Assembly: GCA_951394405.1 (NCBI GenBank)
Contig: OX596336.1
Span: forward strand, 2,356,001-2,420,000
Source: Coprinellus micaceus
Taxonomy: Eukaryota; Basidiomycota; Agaricomycetes; Agaricales; Psathyrellaceae
Length of the DNA: 64,000 bases
Reading direction: 5' to 3'
A model generated the notes under the pieces. It was given only the letters and a program-made list of their open reading frames with translations, was not told where the DNA came from and did not search any database. Of this stretch, positions 46,801 to 57,254 are shown one piece after another (position 1 is the stretch's first letter; every line of letters starts with the position of its first letter). Position numbers and translations under genes: made by a program.

Positions 46801-49719
46801 TGTCTTCAGAGGACGCTGGCGATGTGCAGATGTGGGTAGTTCGAAACGCAATAGTCTTTGGGACCTCGGGACCCGAAATAGCGGTTCGATTATACTGTGT
46901 CCCTACATCGTGCTGACGACGCCCCTATCGCAGCCGCGCCCCGACGAAGCCTGGAGTTTCTGGGGGCGGGAAGCTGAACAAGATTTCGAGCCAGATAACT
47001 CAGAACAAGGTGCGATCCCACCCTTCTCTGCACGGTGAACGGACGTTCCTTGCTCATTGTGCTCCAATGTAGATTCGGGGCGGTGCTCAGGCAATGCGTG
47101 AGCTATCCCTATGTTCCCTGCGGAACCACGGACTGACTACGGGGACGAACGATAGTCTACGCCGTTGGCCTCAAGGAGGAGGACATGGGCAAACCTCAAG
47201 TACGTTCAAAAGATTGCAATCTTGACGTCATACTCAACGCGAGCACATACCCCTCGACTATTATAGATCGGAATATCTCCCGTCTGGTGGGAAGGTCGGC
47301 GAAACTGTCCTTGAGCCAATGGGGTTGTGCTGATTATCCTCGTATGCGCTTTCCGACGCGGTCCTTAGGGAACCCGTGTAACTTCCATCTGGTAAACTCG
47401 TTGCGTCGCGTATTGGCACGAATGTGCGTTGACTGTTCGGGATAGCTCGACCTGGCAAAGCATGTTAAGCAAGGATGCCAGGAGGATGATTCTATTGGGT
47501 TGATTTTCAATACCATTGGCGTCAGGTATGGGGGGATCCTGAGACCTCGTGTCAAGACGTACTGACGGGTTCAGCGACGCTATCACGATGGGTACCGATG
47601 GTGAGTGTCTGGAATATTTCAAGGGTGCTGGAGCTTAAAAATGATTGCTTAGGGATGAGATACTCGTATGTGCAGACTTTCTGATAGTCTACATATTGGT
47701 TGAACTTACAACTTTCCTACAATGTAGCCTGCCGAGTCGTGATATCATTGCCGACTCCATCGAAGCGGTTCGTTCTCTCTTCATCTTTATAGCCCATACC
47801 AGTCTTCACCTCCATTGCTTAGGTGGTCATGGTACAGTCTGGCCAAAGTTCTCTCTGCACACTCTATTGAACCCTAGCTAGGCTCAGCACTACGACGGTA
47901 ATATCTCCGTCCCAGGCTGTGACAAGAACATGCCCGGTTGCTTCATAGCTGCCGTTCGACACAACCGCCCAACTATCATCGTCTACGGTGGTACCATCCA
48001 ACCTGGTAAACGCCATGTTGGTCAGTCCTTCAAGTCCACACTCCCACCATAGGCAACAGCAGTCTCACACTGCTCCCGCATGTCAGACTGCCCATCAATG
48101 GGCAAAACCAAAGGAGGCAGCGTGAACATCTCCGACGCTTTCGAGTCGTTCGGTGCCTTCACCGTCGGAAAGATCGATGATGAGCAACGCTTTGACGTCG
48201 TCAGACACGCGTGCCCTGGCCCCGGTGCCTGCGGTGGTATGTATACAGCAAACACCATGAGTTCCGCTTTGGAGGTGTTGGGGTTGTCGCTGCCTTACTC
48301 GTCCAGTGTACCGGCCATGCACCCTGGTCAGTGGGCGGTTATTGCTTGTCAGTTAAAACCCTCTGACTTGAGGAACAGAGAAGGTTCAAGAGTGCTTCAG
48401 AGCGGCGAAGTATATGAAACGGTTGCTGGAGCTTGATCTGAAGCCACGGTAAAATATTTTCCAATCTATTCAGCATGCGACAAGGAATGACCTGGTCCCT
48501 TTCAGGGACATCCTCACCCGCCAGTCATTCTTGAACGCCATTGTCATCATCACTGTCCTTGGTGGTTCTACGAATGCAGTATGTCTCATTGACACATCGA
48601 GTTCGGTCTAACCATTGAGAGTGTTGCCTCCAGGTCCTCCACCTGCTCGCAATGGCCCGAGCAGCTGAAATCGAGCTCACCATTGACGATTTCCAGATGG
48701 TCGCAGACAAGACGCCATTCCTTGCCGATCTCATGTTCGTCTCCTGCCCTTTCCTTACCAATGCGCCCCTAACACATGTCTGTGCGTAGGCCCTCCGGCC
48801 GGTATTACATGGAGGACATTCACAACATCGGAGGCATCCCCGCCATCGTTAAATACCTCCTCAACCACACCGACCTTATCGACGGAAACCAGATGACTGT
48901 CACGGGCAAGACTCTCGCCGAAAATCTTGTAGACGTTGCAGAGCTTGAGTTCGAAAAGCAGGATGTCTTTAGGCCGTTGAGTAACCCCATCAAGCCTACG
49001 GGGCATATCACAATTTTGCGAGGAAACTTTGCGCCCGGAACTGCTGTGGCGAAGTTAACTGGGAAAGAGGGCTTGAAGTTTGACGTGAGTGATCCTGTCA
49101 TCTGGAGGCGATATAACCCTGAACTTGAATTCACAGGGGGTAGCAAGGTGCTTCGATAGCCTGGATCCCTTTTACGTTGCTCTTGAAGCTGGGGAGATCA
49201 AGCCGGGTACTGTTCTCATTTTCCGGTATGTGGGACCAGTGGGTGCCCCAGGGATGCCCGAGATGCTCGGTACGCCTTTCGTACTTATCGCTCACCTTGC
49301 AACCGGACCTTAAGAGATGCCACTGCAGGCCCCACTGGCGCTATCGCCGGCGCGGGCCTCGCCAATTCGACGGCCCTTATCACCGACGGTCGTTTCTCTG
49401 GTGCCAGCCGTGGCTTCATCATTGGTCACGTCGTTCCAGAGGCTCGCGTTGGAGGCCCCATCGCCCTCGTTCAAGACGGAGACAAGATTACTATTGATGC
49501 TGAGACGCGTAAGATTGATTGGCACGTCAGCGAGGAAGAACAAGAGAGGAGGAAGAAAGAGTGGGATGCTTCTGATAAGGGCAAGTTGAATGTTAAGAGA
49601 GGTGTTCTTTTAAGGTATGCTCGGGATGTTGCGGTGAGTCGGTATTTTGCCTTGTGTCTACTTCGCGGATGCTAATTGCCTGCATTTAGCCAGCAAGCAT
49701 GGGAGCTTACTGTGATTGA
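46801..49719 (+). CDS. ILV3: Dihydroxyacid dehydratase
   Basis: Fe-S enzyme that dehydrates dihydroxy-isovalerate/methylvalerate to 2-keto acids in valine and isoleucine synthesis. Many short introns (about 15) divide it. The order of motifs is complete: [40 protein letters not shown] (first cluster Cys), [34 protein letters not shown] (second Cys), [20 protein letters not shown] (third Cys), [80 protein letters not shown] and a terminal PASMGAYCD. The start read here ([11 protein letters not shown], then RAPTKPG after an intron with donor AT|GTGGGT) is acidic and short, unlike a mitochondrial presequence. Either a further 5' exon is missing or this copy is not matrix-targeted. Confidence 0.92.
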
Positions 49720-50843
49720 GCAGCGTAATAGGGAAGAATACACGAATTGTACAGTACAGTGCTTGTCCAAAATTATCGCCAATACCCGCCAAAGGCAGCA
49801 GAGGAGGATCTTGAACCCGCTGTAGACCGAGTCGCTTGCACTATAGTTGATGGTCCTCCCTCCCCGCCTCAACCCGCTTCGTTCGATCCATCATTCGAGA
49901 ATTCCGTTGGTTTCACGTATTCTGACTGTTTGTGGCCAGAACCAGGAAGGGAAGGGTGTCTTGGAGATTTGGAAGTGACGGCAAGTGAAGTGACAGTTCT
50001 CCCTACCGGTGTGGAAATGAAGTCGCTTCGGGGAAGGGACGTCAGGAGGAGCCCATAGGCTTCCTTGAGCTCTGGCCAATCTCCCTCATCGTCAACCCAA
50101 GGCCCCCTCTTCAATGTGGTCGCCTTCTTCTTTGCTCTCTTCGTTGTCATGTTCATCTTCTCGGGCATCGTAGTCGTTTTATTCCGCAAGTTGGCCGCCA
50201 TGTCCATTGCCGTGGTCGTTGTTTCCATCCTCGTCTTCGCTGTCCCATTCTGCGACAGGTTGGACCATGATCGGCCGTGTTGATCATATCGGAGGACAGG
50301 ATAGAGCGACGTCCGTCCAAGCGTGCCAGATTAACGACAGCAGATTTGGGTAAATTTGGAGCCCTGTAGACAGGGTGTCAGGATTCCATGGGTGAAATTA
50401 TGAGAGGCCAACGTCAGGGAGAAACATTTCGTGGACGACTTTGAGAGGAACCACATAGACGCGACACACATGGCATGTGATTATTCTGAGCGCTGCTGAG
50501 AGAACTAGAGTGCATCGAGTAGCTCACGGGGTATTGGGGGGACGCTGGAGAGTGACGGTGGTGGTGGTGTATGATGGATGTATGCCCCCGGAAAAGAAGC
50601 GCCCGGCGATCTTGATTAGACAGCGGCATCTTAAGCTTCCCCGCACTAGAGCCAACCCTTCTTGACTTCCAACCACCATCTAGTACTCTCCCTGCTGTAC
50701 CACTATCATCAAAAAAGGGACACAGGTTGGTCCATCCCTCTAACTCTCACTCTGAGACTGAAACCATGTTGATACTTCCCTCTTACAGTGTCAGCCACCG
50801 CCTCTAAATCAGCCGAATCTCCCAACTATACTAGTCAGGGATC
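49720..50843. other. Intergenic, contains a probable broken minus-strand gene
   Basis: About 1.1 kb between dihydroxyacid dehydratase and the RING gene. The middle (about 49869-50480) is described separately. The final 180 bases hold the leader of the RING gene, with a possible small upstream exon from ATG 50765. Confidence 0.4.
49869..50480 (-). other. Possible decayed or mis-spliced minus-strand gene, acidic
   Basis: On the minus strand a protein-like stretch (APNLPKSAVVNLARLDGRRS, ILSSDMINTA) is followed, in another frame and with no room for an intron, by very acidic segments (EWDSEDEDGNNDHGNGHGG, then after a stop DYDAREDEHDNEESKEEGDH). Splice sites that would link them were not found. 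This could be a pseudogene or a gene whose introns I cannot place. Confidence 0.3.
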
Positions 50844-52547
50844 ATGCTGCTCTACAACTACGTCGACGTCCCGAACAACAACCTCCTTTGCTGTATTTGC
50901 AGGTATGCTGCGACGCGGGCTTTCTGGCACCTCTCGGGGTCCCTGTAGCTCACGGCTGTTCGTAGAGCGCCGTTCAACGACCCTGTCACGACAACAACCT
51001 GTCAGCATACCTTCTGCCGAGACTGCATTACAAGGGCGCTCTCCCATGCGCCGCAGTGTCCTGTTGACCGCTTGCCGTTGAGTGACACGGATCTGGGGCC
51101 CGTGAACCCGATAGTGCGGAGTGTAAGGTTGTTTCCCGATTAATGACCATTAAACTCAAGGTTGTTACAGCTCGTGGACGAACTTCTGGTTGAATGTGTA
51201 TACAAGGATGAAGGCTGCCAGGCGAAGGTTGAGAGGCAATGCTTAGCTACCCACCTGAAGGGAGAGTGTGAGTACTCCGATTCAGGGACACTGAAGAGCG
51301 AGGCGGAGAAGCAGAAGGGGAAGAGTAGGCAGGTTGAGGAGAATGGAGTTGACTCAAAGGTGTGTGTTTCTTTGGTCACTGGTACCATTATTCACTTTGA
51401 TATACAGGACCCGACGCCTCAGAAGGAGCACAACAGCACTTCTCCTCAAGCCTCTTTGCCCTCCCCATCCAAACGAATGTCCCATCTCACTGAACACAAT
51501 GTACTCCTCCGCCATCGCGTGGATACTCTGGAAGGAACACTTCAGATGCTCAAGAAAGAGATGACTGTCGTCCGGACAGTCCTGGGCCCATGGATTCAAA
51601 ACGCAAGTTCCAGCAACACAGCTGGTCCCAGCCGCCTTTCCCCTCCACAAATACATCGCGTCGATTCAGGAATCAATGGCGTGCCTTCAACACTAGAGGA
51701 TCGAGCTCTACCACCGAGGGGCTACCCCCCGAGAGAAGGCGATACATATTCAGACGGCTCAATACAGGACGGTGCTGATGACCTCGCTTCGTACTTCCCC
51801 GCAGCAGACGAAGTCCGCGTTCGCAGACCATCGCCTCCAATGCAGCAGTCCCTCCCAGAGTACACGCAAACGCAAAGACAACGGCCTCCGGGAATTGGCC
51901 ATCTCCACCACCACAGTTTATCCTCGCTTGCAGACACACCATTGCCGCTCGGTGCCCTAGGGTATTTCGGCGCAATTCATGGCGCAGGGTCGCACATTGG
52001 GCCATTCTACGGCCCGAACAACCCTGTCTTGTCCCCGCCTACTGGCCCACAGTATAGCTTGAGCCAGTTCGCAAGCTCGCAGCCCATCTTAGTGCCGGTG
52101 CCCGAGCTTGACATGCAATCGCCATCACTCGCAACGACATTAAACGGGCTACATTCGAGCGTGGTTTCTCTAGCATCGACGATAGAGGACATCCACAAGA
52201 AGAGTGATCTGGCGCTGGCACTTATGGGTGGAGGCACAGGAGCCGCACTGCCCGGGGGAGGTGTGGTTGGTGAAGTCTTGAGGCTTGGCGAGGAGGTCAT
52301 GGGTGTCCGGGCCACGGTCCAGGGCTTGAGGATGCAGATGCACGGTTTGATGATGGGGAATGTCGCTGGTGTGGGGGGAATGAACATGGGCTTTGCCAGA
52401 CCGCAGCCTGCAACCAACACAGGTGCTGCGGGATCAGTCGGGGAGGAGGGAGCCGCGGAGGGGCATTATCCGTTTTCTCCAGGACCAGGGTTGCAGAACC
52501 AGAGGATGTTTTACCCGGGTGTCGCCCCTGGGATCACGAAGCTGTGA
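50844..52547 (+). CDS. RING finger / TRAF-type zinc finger protein, probable E3 ubiquitin ligase
   Basis: ATG 50844 gives MLLYNYVDVPNNNLLCCICR, continuing after an intron as APFNDPVTTTTCQHTFCRDC and ITRALSHAPQCPVDRLPL. This is a C3HC4-like RING (CxxC, C, H, CxxC, CxxD) over about residues 15-60. A TRAF-type zinc finger follows (LLVECVYKDEGCQAKVERQC, LATHLKGECEY), then a Lys/Glu-rich linker, a predicted coiled coil (LTEHNVLLRHRVDTLEGTLQ, MLKKEMTVVRTVL), and a long Pro/Ser/Gly-rich region ending PGVAPGITKL. Total about 520 residues. The combination is typical of fungal RING/TRAF proteins of unknown substrate. An extra upstream exon is possible, because an in-frame acceptor (CTAG at 50831-50834) lies just before the ATG. 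Confidence 0.82.
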
Positions 52548-53331
52548 GGAGAGGGCGTGCAGTGTGACATACGTAGATATTGGAGAAGCTTGGATTTTGT
52601 GTAATATCTGGCATCTGTGGTCGGATTTAGGTAGACTTTAGCAACTGGGTTCGAGGACTCCTTTTGAGACGATGTGCGGTGTGCGGGCCACGGCCGTTGT
52701 TCATTTCAATTTCCAGCATAGGATCTTTGCACGTGCGTAGATAGTAGAGATATCTTTTCATAGACCCAAGCATCATGCTTGAGCTCCAAGCAGTGCAGCG
52801 CGCAGGTTGCCAGTGCTCCGCCACCATCCGGCACCCGTCTCGCCCACACAATTCTGCATTCCATACACAGCCCCTTCTTCACTGTCTATGCTTTAACCTA
52901 TACCCAACGATATCTGGATCCTGCGCCTTTGTCGACTCCCCTTTCTACGCATTCCCGACTCCAATTTCCGGCCAGGCAACGTCCCAAGAGTCAAGTCAAG
53001 CCCCGCACCCATGCCTGGCACACCCTCCGGTCCGTGCACTATATCTACTCCATGGACAGCGTTTGACCTCATCATGCGTAGATTCTTTACTTGCTAGAGC
53101 GCCTATTCAGGCCCGAGCAGAGTCGGATGCGGCGGCGTCTTCTGAAGCAGCGGCATTAGGAGGGTGCGTCCCAGACGTCATGATCTTTACCGCCTCGGCT
53201 GACCCTGACCTGCACCGTCTTCCCTTACCTACACGTCTTCATCGTTCCAACGACGCGCGACTTACGCCTCGATGTTACCGGACGCCTAACTTCAACGATA
53301 CTGTCACTCCCTCGCCCCGCGTTCATGGCAT
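52548..53331. other. Region holding the unresolved 5' part of the next membrane protein gene
   Basis: About 780 bases. A 205-codon plus-strand frame (52775-53392) runs through it but in a different frame from the membrane segment that follows, and no plausible intron links them. Its N-terminus has no signal peptide. The true 5' exon is probably here. Confidence 0.35.
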
Positions 53332-54045
53332 AGGAAGCCCGCCAAAACCCCCATCATTGCCGGCTCTGTCTGTGGAGGCGTGCTTGTCATAGCGTGGATC
53401 GTGGGCTTCGCCATCTACTTCCGCAAGCGCCAGCGGCGTAAGAAACAGAAACGGGCAGCAGAGGAGGGCTTGTGCGAACCCCCGCCCGAGAAGATCAACC
53501 CCGCTCGGAGTGACAGCGAAAGGATCGTCATTCCCCCAGACCCGGCGATACTGCTGGGGTACGCCAAGGCGGGGGATATTGCGCACCCGGCGGCGTTGAG
53601 TACGGGGAGCTTACACGAGAAGGATAAGAAGAAGAATGGGCATGGGCATACCAGGACCCATAGCCATACCAAGCCGCATAGCAAGAGTCCGCCTACACCA
53701 GGCCATTCACGGTCGGTTAGCGAGTCGGGTTTGGGCGCCGGGGAGTTGAGGGGGAAGAACAGAGGGGATAATGGAGAAGGGCAGAGGCCGGGGCATTCGC
53801 GATCGGGGAGCGCGCATTCGTCAAGGAGTGCGAAGCAACTCCCACCGGTACCAACTTCACCATCGAACTTTGTCCCGCTGAAAAGCTTGGGCAGTTCGGG
53901 TCATAGCCACCTTCACAAAAAGGCGCATTCACATTCGCATTCCCACTCGCATTCCTCATCATCGAAGTCAAGACCATCATCACCGAGGAAGGCGACAGAT
54001 ATCGACGACGAGATGACCGTACCGTTGAACCCTCACGAAACGTAA
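53332..54045 (+). CDS. Single-pass membrane protein with His-rich cytosolic tail; 5' part unresolved
   Basis: From 53332 the frame reads KPAKTPIIAGSVCGGVLVIA then WIVGFAIYFRKRQRRKKQKR: one transmembrane helix followed by a basic stop-transfer stretch, the layout of fungal Mid2/Wsc-like or other type I surface proteins. The tail of about 195 residues contains EPPPEKINPARSDSERIVIP and two His-rich patches (HGHTRTHSHTKPHSK and HSHSHSHSHS), with many Ser sites between. It ends EMTVPLNPHET at TAA 54043-54045. The acceptor CATAG|G at 53329-53333 suggests an exon start there. The extracellular part must lie upstream but could not be assembled. His-rich patches might bind metal ions, but this is only composition. 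Confidence 0.55.
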   Translation, partial: RKPAKTPIIAGSVCGGVLVIAWIVGFAIYFRKRQRRKKQKRAAEEGLCEPPPEKINPARSDSERIVIPPDPAILLGYAKAGDIAHPAALSTGSLHEKDKKKNGHGHTRTHSHTKPHSKSPPTPGHSRSVSESGLGAGELRGKNRGDNGEGQRPGHSRSGSAHSSRSAKQLPPVPTSPSNFVPLKSLGSSGHSHLHKKAHSHSHSHSHSSSSKSRPSSPRKATDIDDEMTVPLNPHET

Positions 54046-54458
54046 TGTGGGTCCAATGGTCCATCCCTACGATACCTGATGTCTTGCCCCTTTTCCCTTT
54101 CCTTTTCGACGCTTTTCTGCATGGCTATCTCCTCTTTGTTGCTTGGATCCCGATGGACCTTGGTATTTATACCCCCGTTCGATTCCATGATCCTGCCTAA
54201 AGCTCGGGTTGTACTCTTATGTTGAATTCATTTTTTGCGACTCACTGCTCTGCGACACTCCAACGCTCCGTAGCTCGCCGCATGGAACCACCACTCAGAC
54301 CCCCAGGCTACTCATTCACGGGACCGAAGCGGGTACGTGCCAGTGTTACTTTTATTCCGCAACCTTGTGCTCATGGACGTTCAGTTCAATGCGATGGCAT
54401 CTTCCCCTCCCCCTTTCAAGCAAGTCTCATGCCCTGAGATCATAAGTGAGGTGGATGA
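54046..54458. other. Intergenic, nothing recognised
   Basis: Membrane-protein 3' end and sequence before the F-box relic. Short open frames only; no F-box or leucine-rich segments that could complete the relic were found. Confidence 0.4.
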
Positions 54459-54938
54459 GATCTTAACTCTATTGACCGTCCGCGATGGGACCACTCGCCT
54501 TCTTTCCCCCGGCTCCAGGGGCTCTCCCTTAAGCTCTGGCTAGGCTGGTACATGGGGAATTTGCCTGCGGACCAATTCGCTCGACCAGTCGTCAGCATGA
54601 TCGAGTCGCGTTTCACAGGGTGGGGGCCGTCCGAGGACCCACAAGCTCCGCGATACGTCGGACTCGATGTCGGGCTATGCGTTGACATACCCTTCGTTAC
54701 GGACGAGTGGGATTGCGATTCGAGCGAGGGTGTGGAGCTCCTGGGGCGTCTAGTCAAGGCTAATCGCATTCGCGCAGGAGCTATTGGAAATACACAGGAG
54801 TGGCTTCTGAGAGGGTGCGATTGGGAGGAAGGACGGAGAGTGAAAGATGTGTGTTTTATCCAGCACCCTACAACAGCTGGGACGATGGCACCGGGAGGTG
54901 GGATCATGCATTTGTTTCTGTGTTTCGTTGCTATTTGA
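54459..54938 (+). pseudogene. Truncated relic of an F-box/LRR gene, paralogous to the next gene
   Basis: The frame is open from just after a stop at 54456-54458 to 54938 and reads FPRLQGLSLKLWLGWYMGNL, then PVVSMIESRF and RYVGLDVGL. The same anchors in the same order occur near the C-terminus of the intact neighbour (FPRLRHLTIKIW, AVLDMVESRW, AYIDVGL). Only this C-terminal third is present; no F-box or earlier repeats lie upstream, and the last 60 residues diverge. The simplest reading is a partial or decayed tandem duplicate. A short expressed gene starting at ATG 54552 cannot be excluded. Confidence 0.65.
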
Positions 54939-55217
54939 ATCGCGATGAAAACCACCACTTTTTGTCGTATAGCGCCTGCCGGTCCAGCACCTCGTCTAGG
55001 TAGAGCCGATATTCTCAGAGCCCCAACACAGACATAGATAAGATGTGAATTTAGATCTTATCTCAAGTTCGATCTCTCCCCAGTGGGCGCTTCTTTACCC
55101 GATACGATAACCATCTTGAGCTCAACGACCTTCTGTGTCTCTCACCTTTTGGACAGGTGCGGCATCCCGTCCTCGTTGGACGGTATTCTCAGTACTGAAA
55201 TGTAACAGGAATCCTCG

Positions 55218-56924
55218 ATGTCATTCGTTGCGAACTTACCGCTCGAAATCGTCCATCAGATATTTTCCCTCTGCATCGATTTCTCGAAAATTCAGGCATG
55301 GACCCCCGAGTTCAAGAACCGCAGGCTCTCAGAATATCCGGTCGTCCTCACGTCCATCTGCCACCTGTGGTCTGGGGCAGTTCTATCCTGTCCTCAACTA
55401 TGGTCGACTCTTCCGATCGTCATCTACCGTAACCCAGAGGGGCCGCACTACAATGCCAACGGAGAACTAGAAGGCATTGAGTATCTTCCTCCCCTATCTG
55501 AGATTTCCCGGTGGATTGGTCGATCAGGGTCTACTCCTCTTGCGATCTCTGTGAGACCCGGAATCAAGGAAGATGAACTTGATGATGCTTGGTTCAACGA
55601 GTGTTATGGGAGACATGTCCAATCGCTTCTGGACACTATTCTACTGCCACACCACCGCAGATGGGCGAAATTTTCCCTTCGCATGCCGACCCCTCTTGAA
55701 ACCTCGCAGGACACTCTGTCCGCGCTATCCCGACCCTCGGCATACCCAGCCCTCAAGGAAATTTCATTCCATGGGTTATATTCGGACACGGACGAAGGAC
55801 CTGTGCAGGCACTTGTTCACATACTGTCCCACTCCCCGCAGCTGTCGTCCGTAGAACTCCAGGAGGTAAACGTCCCTCGGGCTTCCATTGCTCTCCAGAC
55901 CGCTCTACCGTGGAACCAACTATCCAGCGTTTTTCTCAGCAAAGGTGTTGGGAAGGGGTACAGCGCCCAAAGTATTCTACATCTTCTGAGGGACGACGGC
56001 GTCCCTAACCTCGAACGTCTGGGCATATCCATGCACGAAATCGGAGAACATCTTGGCTCCCTCCATGTACGACACGAGAAACTGCGCGAACTAGACCTCC
56101 ACGAAAGCTGCCCAACTCAGTTTCTCGCCTTCATCACCCACGTCACTCTTCCAAACCTTTGCGTTCTTACCATACCCGCCGACTGCCTAGTAGAGGAAGG
56201 ATCCGATGGCCATGCCGACAACTGCGGGACAAAAGCCATGCCCCAGTTTGGAACAGTGGTTCCTACCTTCATCGAACGCTCCCGATGCAGACTCGAGAAA
56301 CTACATCTCCACGATGACTTCGTCCTCCCTTCGGCGGGGCCCGAAGCTCTACCCATCCTAAGAGCGGTACGCGGTTCAGTCGAACAGCTGCAAATAATTG
56401 TTGGCTCGTCGGAGGTTGAGACGGTCTTGGAATGGTTGACCGTTAGGCAGGGGGCAGCTGGTGTCGGCGAGGGCACACGCTCAGCGGATGATGGTGTCGA
56501 GGCTGGAGCCATGTTTCCTCGACTGAGGCATCTAACCATCAAGATCTGGGCAAGCGCGGACGCCCCTCCCGGAAAACACTCACAAGCTGTCCTCGATATG
56601 GTTGAGTCTCGGTGGAACGCACCGAGATACTCCCAGTCCTTCGTCCAGACGGCATACATAGATGTCGGACTGAGGACCGAAACTTTGGGAACGGATAACG
56701 CAGATCTGAAAAAGAAAGCGTGGGCCTTGATAGGGACAGAAGATGCCACAGACCGCTTAAGAGGGTTGGCCGAGGGGACACAGAACGGTGTGGTCCTTGG
56801 GGAGGTGAACCATAGCAAAAGGATTCGCATTACGGTCGGGGGTATCAGGGGAGAGTTACAATCAGGAATTTTTAAGCCTTACTTCGATACTTGGCTGTCC
56901 TGTGGGGTTTGGGTGAAACCTTGA
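55218..56924 (+). CDS. F-box/LRR protein, single exon
   Basis: 568 residues uninterrupted by introns, unusual for this window. Residues 5-50 form an F-box (NLPLEIVHQIFSLCIDFSKI, then SICHLWSGAVLSCPQLWSTL). Next is a long array of irregular leucine-rich segments (YPALKEISFHGLYSD, SPQLSSVELQEVNV, VPNLERLGISMHEI, HEKLRELDLHES, LPNLCVLTIPAD, RCRLEKLHLHDDF, SVEQLQIIVGSS, FPRLRHLTIKIW). The architecture is that of the expanded basidiomycete F-box family that feeds diverse targets to Skp1-cullin ligases. ATG 55218 places the F-box at the very N-terminus, as in relatives. A truncated relative lies immediately upstream. Confidence 0.85.
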   Translation: MSFVANLPLEIVHQIFSLCIDFSKIQAWTPEFKNRRLSEYPVVLTSICHLWSGAVLSCPQLWSTLPIVIYRNPEGPHYNANGELEGIEYLPPLSEISRWIGRSGSTPLAISVRPGIKEDELDDAWFNECYGRHVQSLLDTILLPHHRRWAKFSLRMPTPLETSQDTLSALSRPSAYPALKEISFHGLYSDTDEGPVQALVHILSHSPQLSSVELQEVNVPRASIALQTALPWNQLSSVFLSKGVGKGYSAQSILHLLRDDGVPNLERLGISMHEIGEHLGSLHVRHEKLRELDLHESCPTQFLAFITHVTLPNLCVLTIPADCLVEEGSDGHADNCGTKAMPQFGTVVPTFIERSRCRLEKLHLHDDFVLPSAGPEALPILRAVRGSVEQLQIIVGSSEVETVLEWLTVRQGAAGVGEGTRSADDGVEAGAMFPRLRHLTIKIWASADAPPGKHSQAVLDMVESRWNAPRYSQSFVQTAYIDVGLRTETLGTDNADLKKKAWALIGTEDATDRLRGLAEGTQNGVVLGEVNHSKRIRITVGGIRGELQSGIFKPYFDTWLSCGVWVKP

Positions 56925-57254
56925 TTTACAGGGCACGTTCCAATATTCACGGAAGCATACCGTCCATAATATTCGGAAGTATTCTTCCATGTCTTCTGCA
57001 TCCCCACAAATCTTCGCCAAAGTCGACAACGCCGTCGTAGCATAGTCCATCTCTGGAATGCCGACACAGAATATATACGCGGTCGCCAGAACTATGATAG
57101 GCGCCATGATTGACGTCACAGAATAAGCGCCCGTCGGCAATCCCAGGCGGATAGGGGCTAACGCCTCCAATTGAAGTCTTTGCAAGAGGACATTCCCATT
57201 GCATACCAGACTAATATTATGTCTGTGGTTCTAATCTATCATCTGTCTCCGCAA
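56925..57254. other. Intergenic between convergent genes
   Basis: About 330 bases with both 3' ends. No gene seen. Confidence 0.4.

Noticed and set aside
52775..53392. 205-codon plus-strand frame upstream of the membrane protein
   Set aside because: Out of frame with the transmembrane exon, no signal peptide, and no intron of sensible size to link them.
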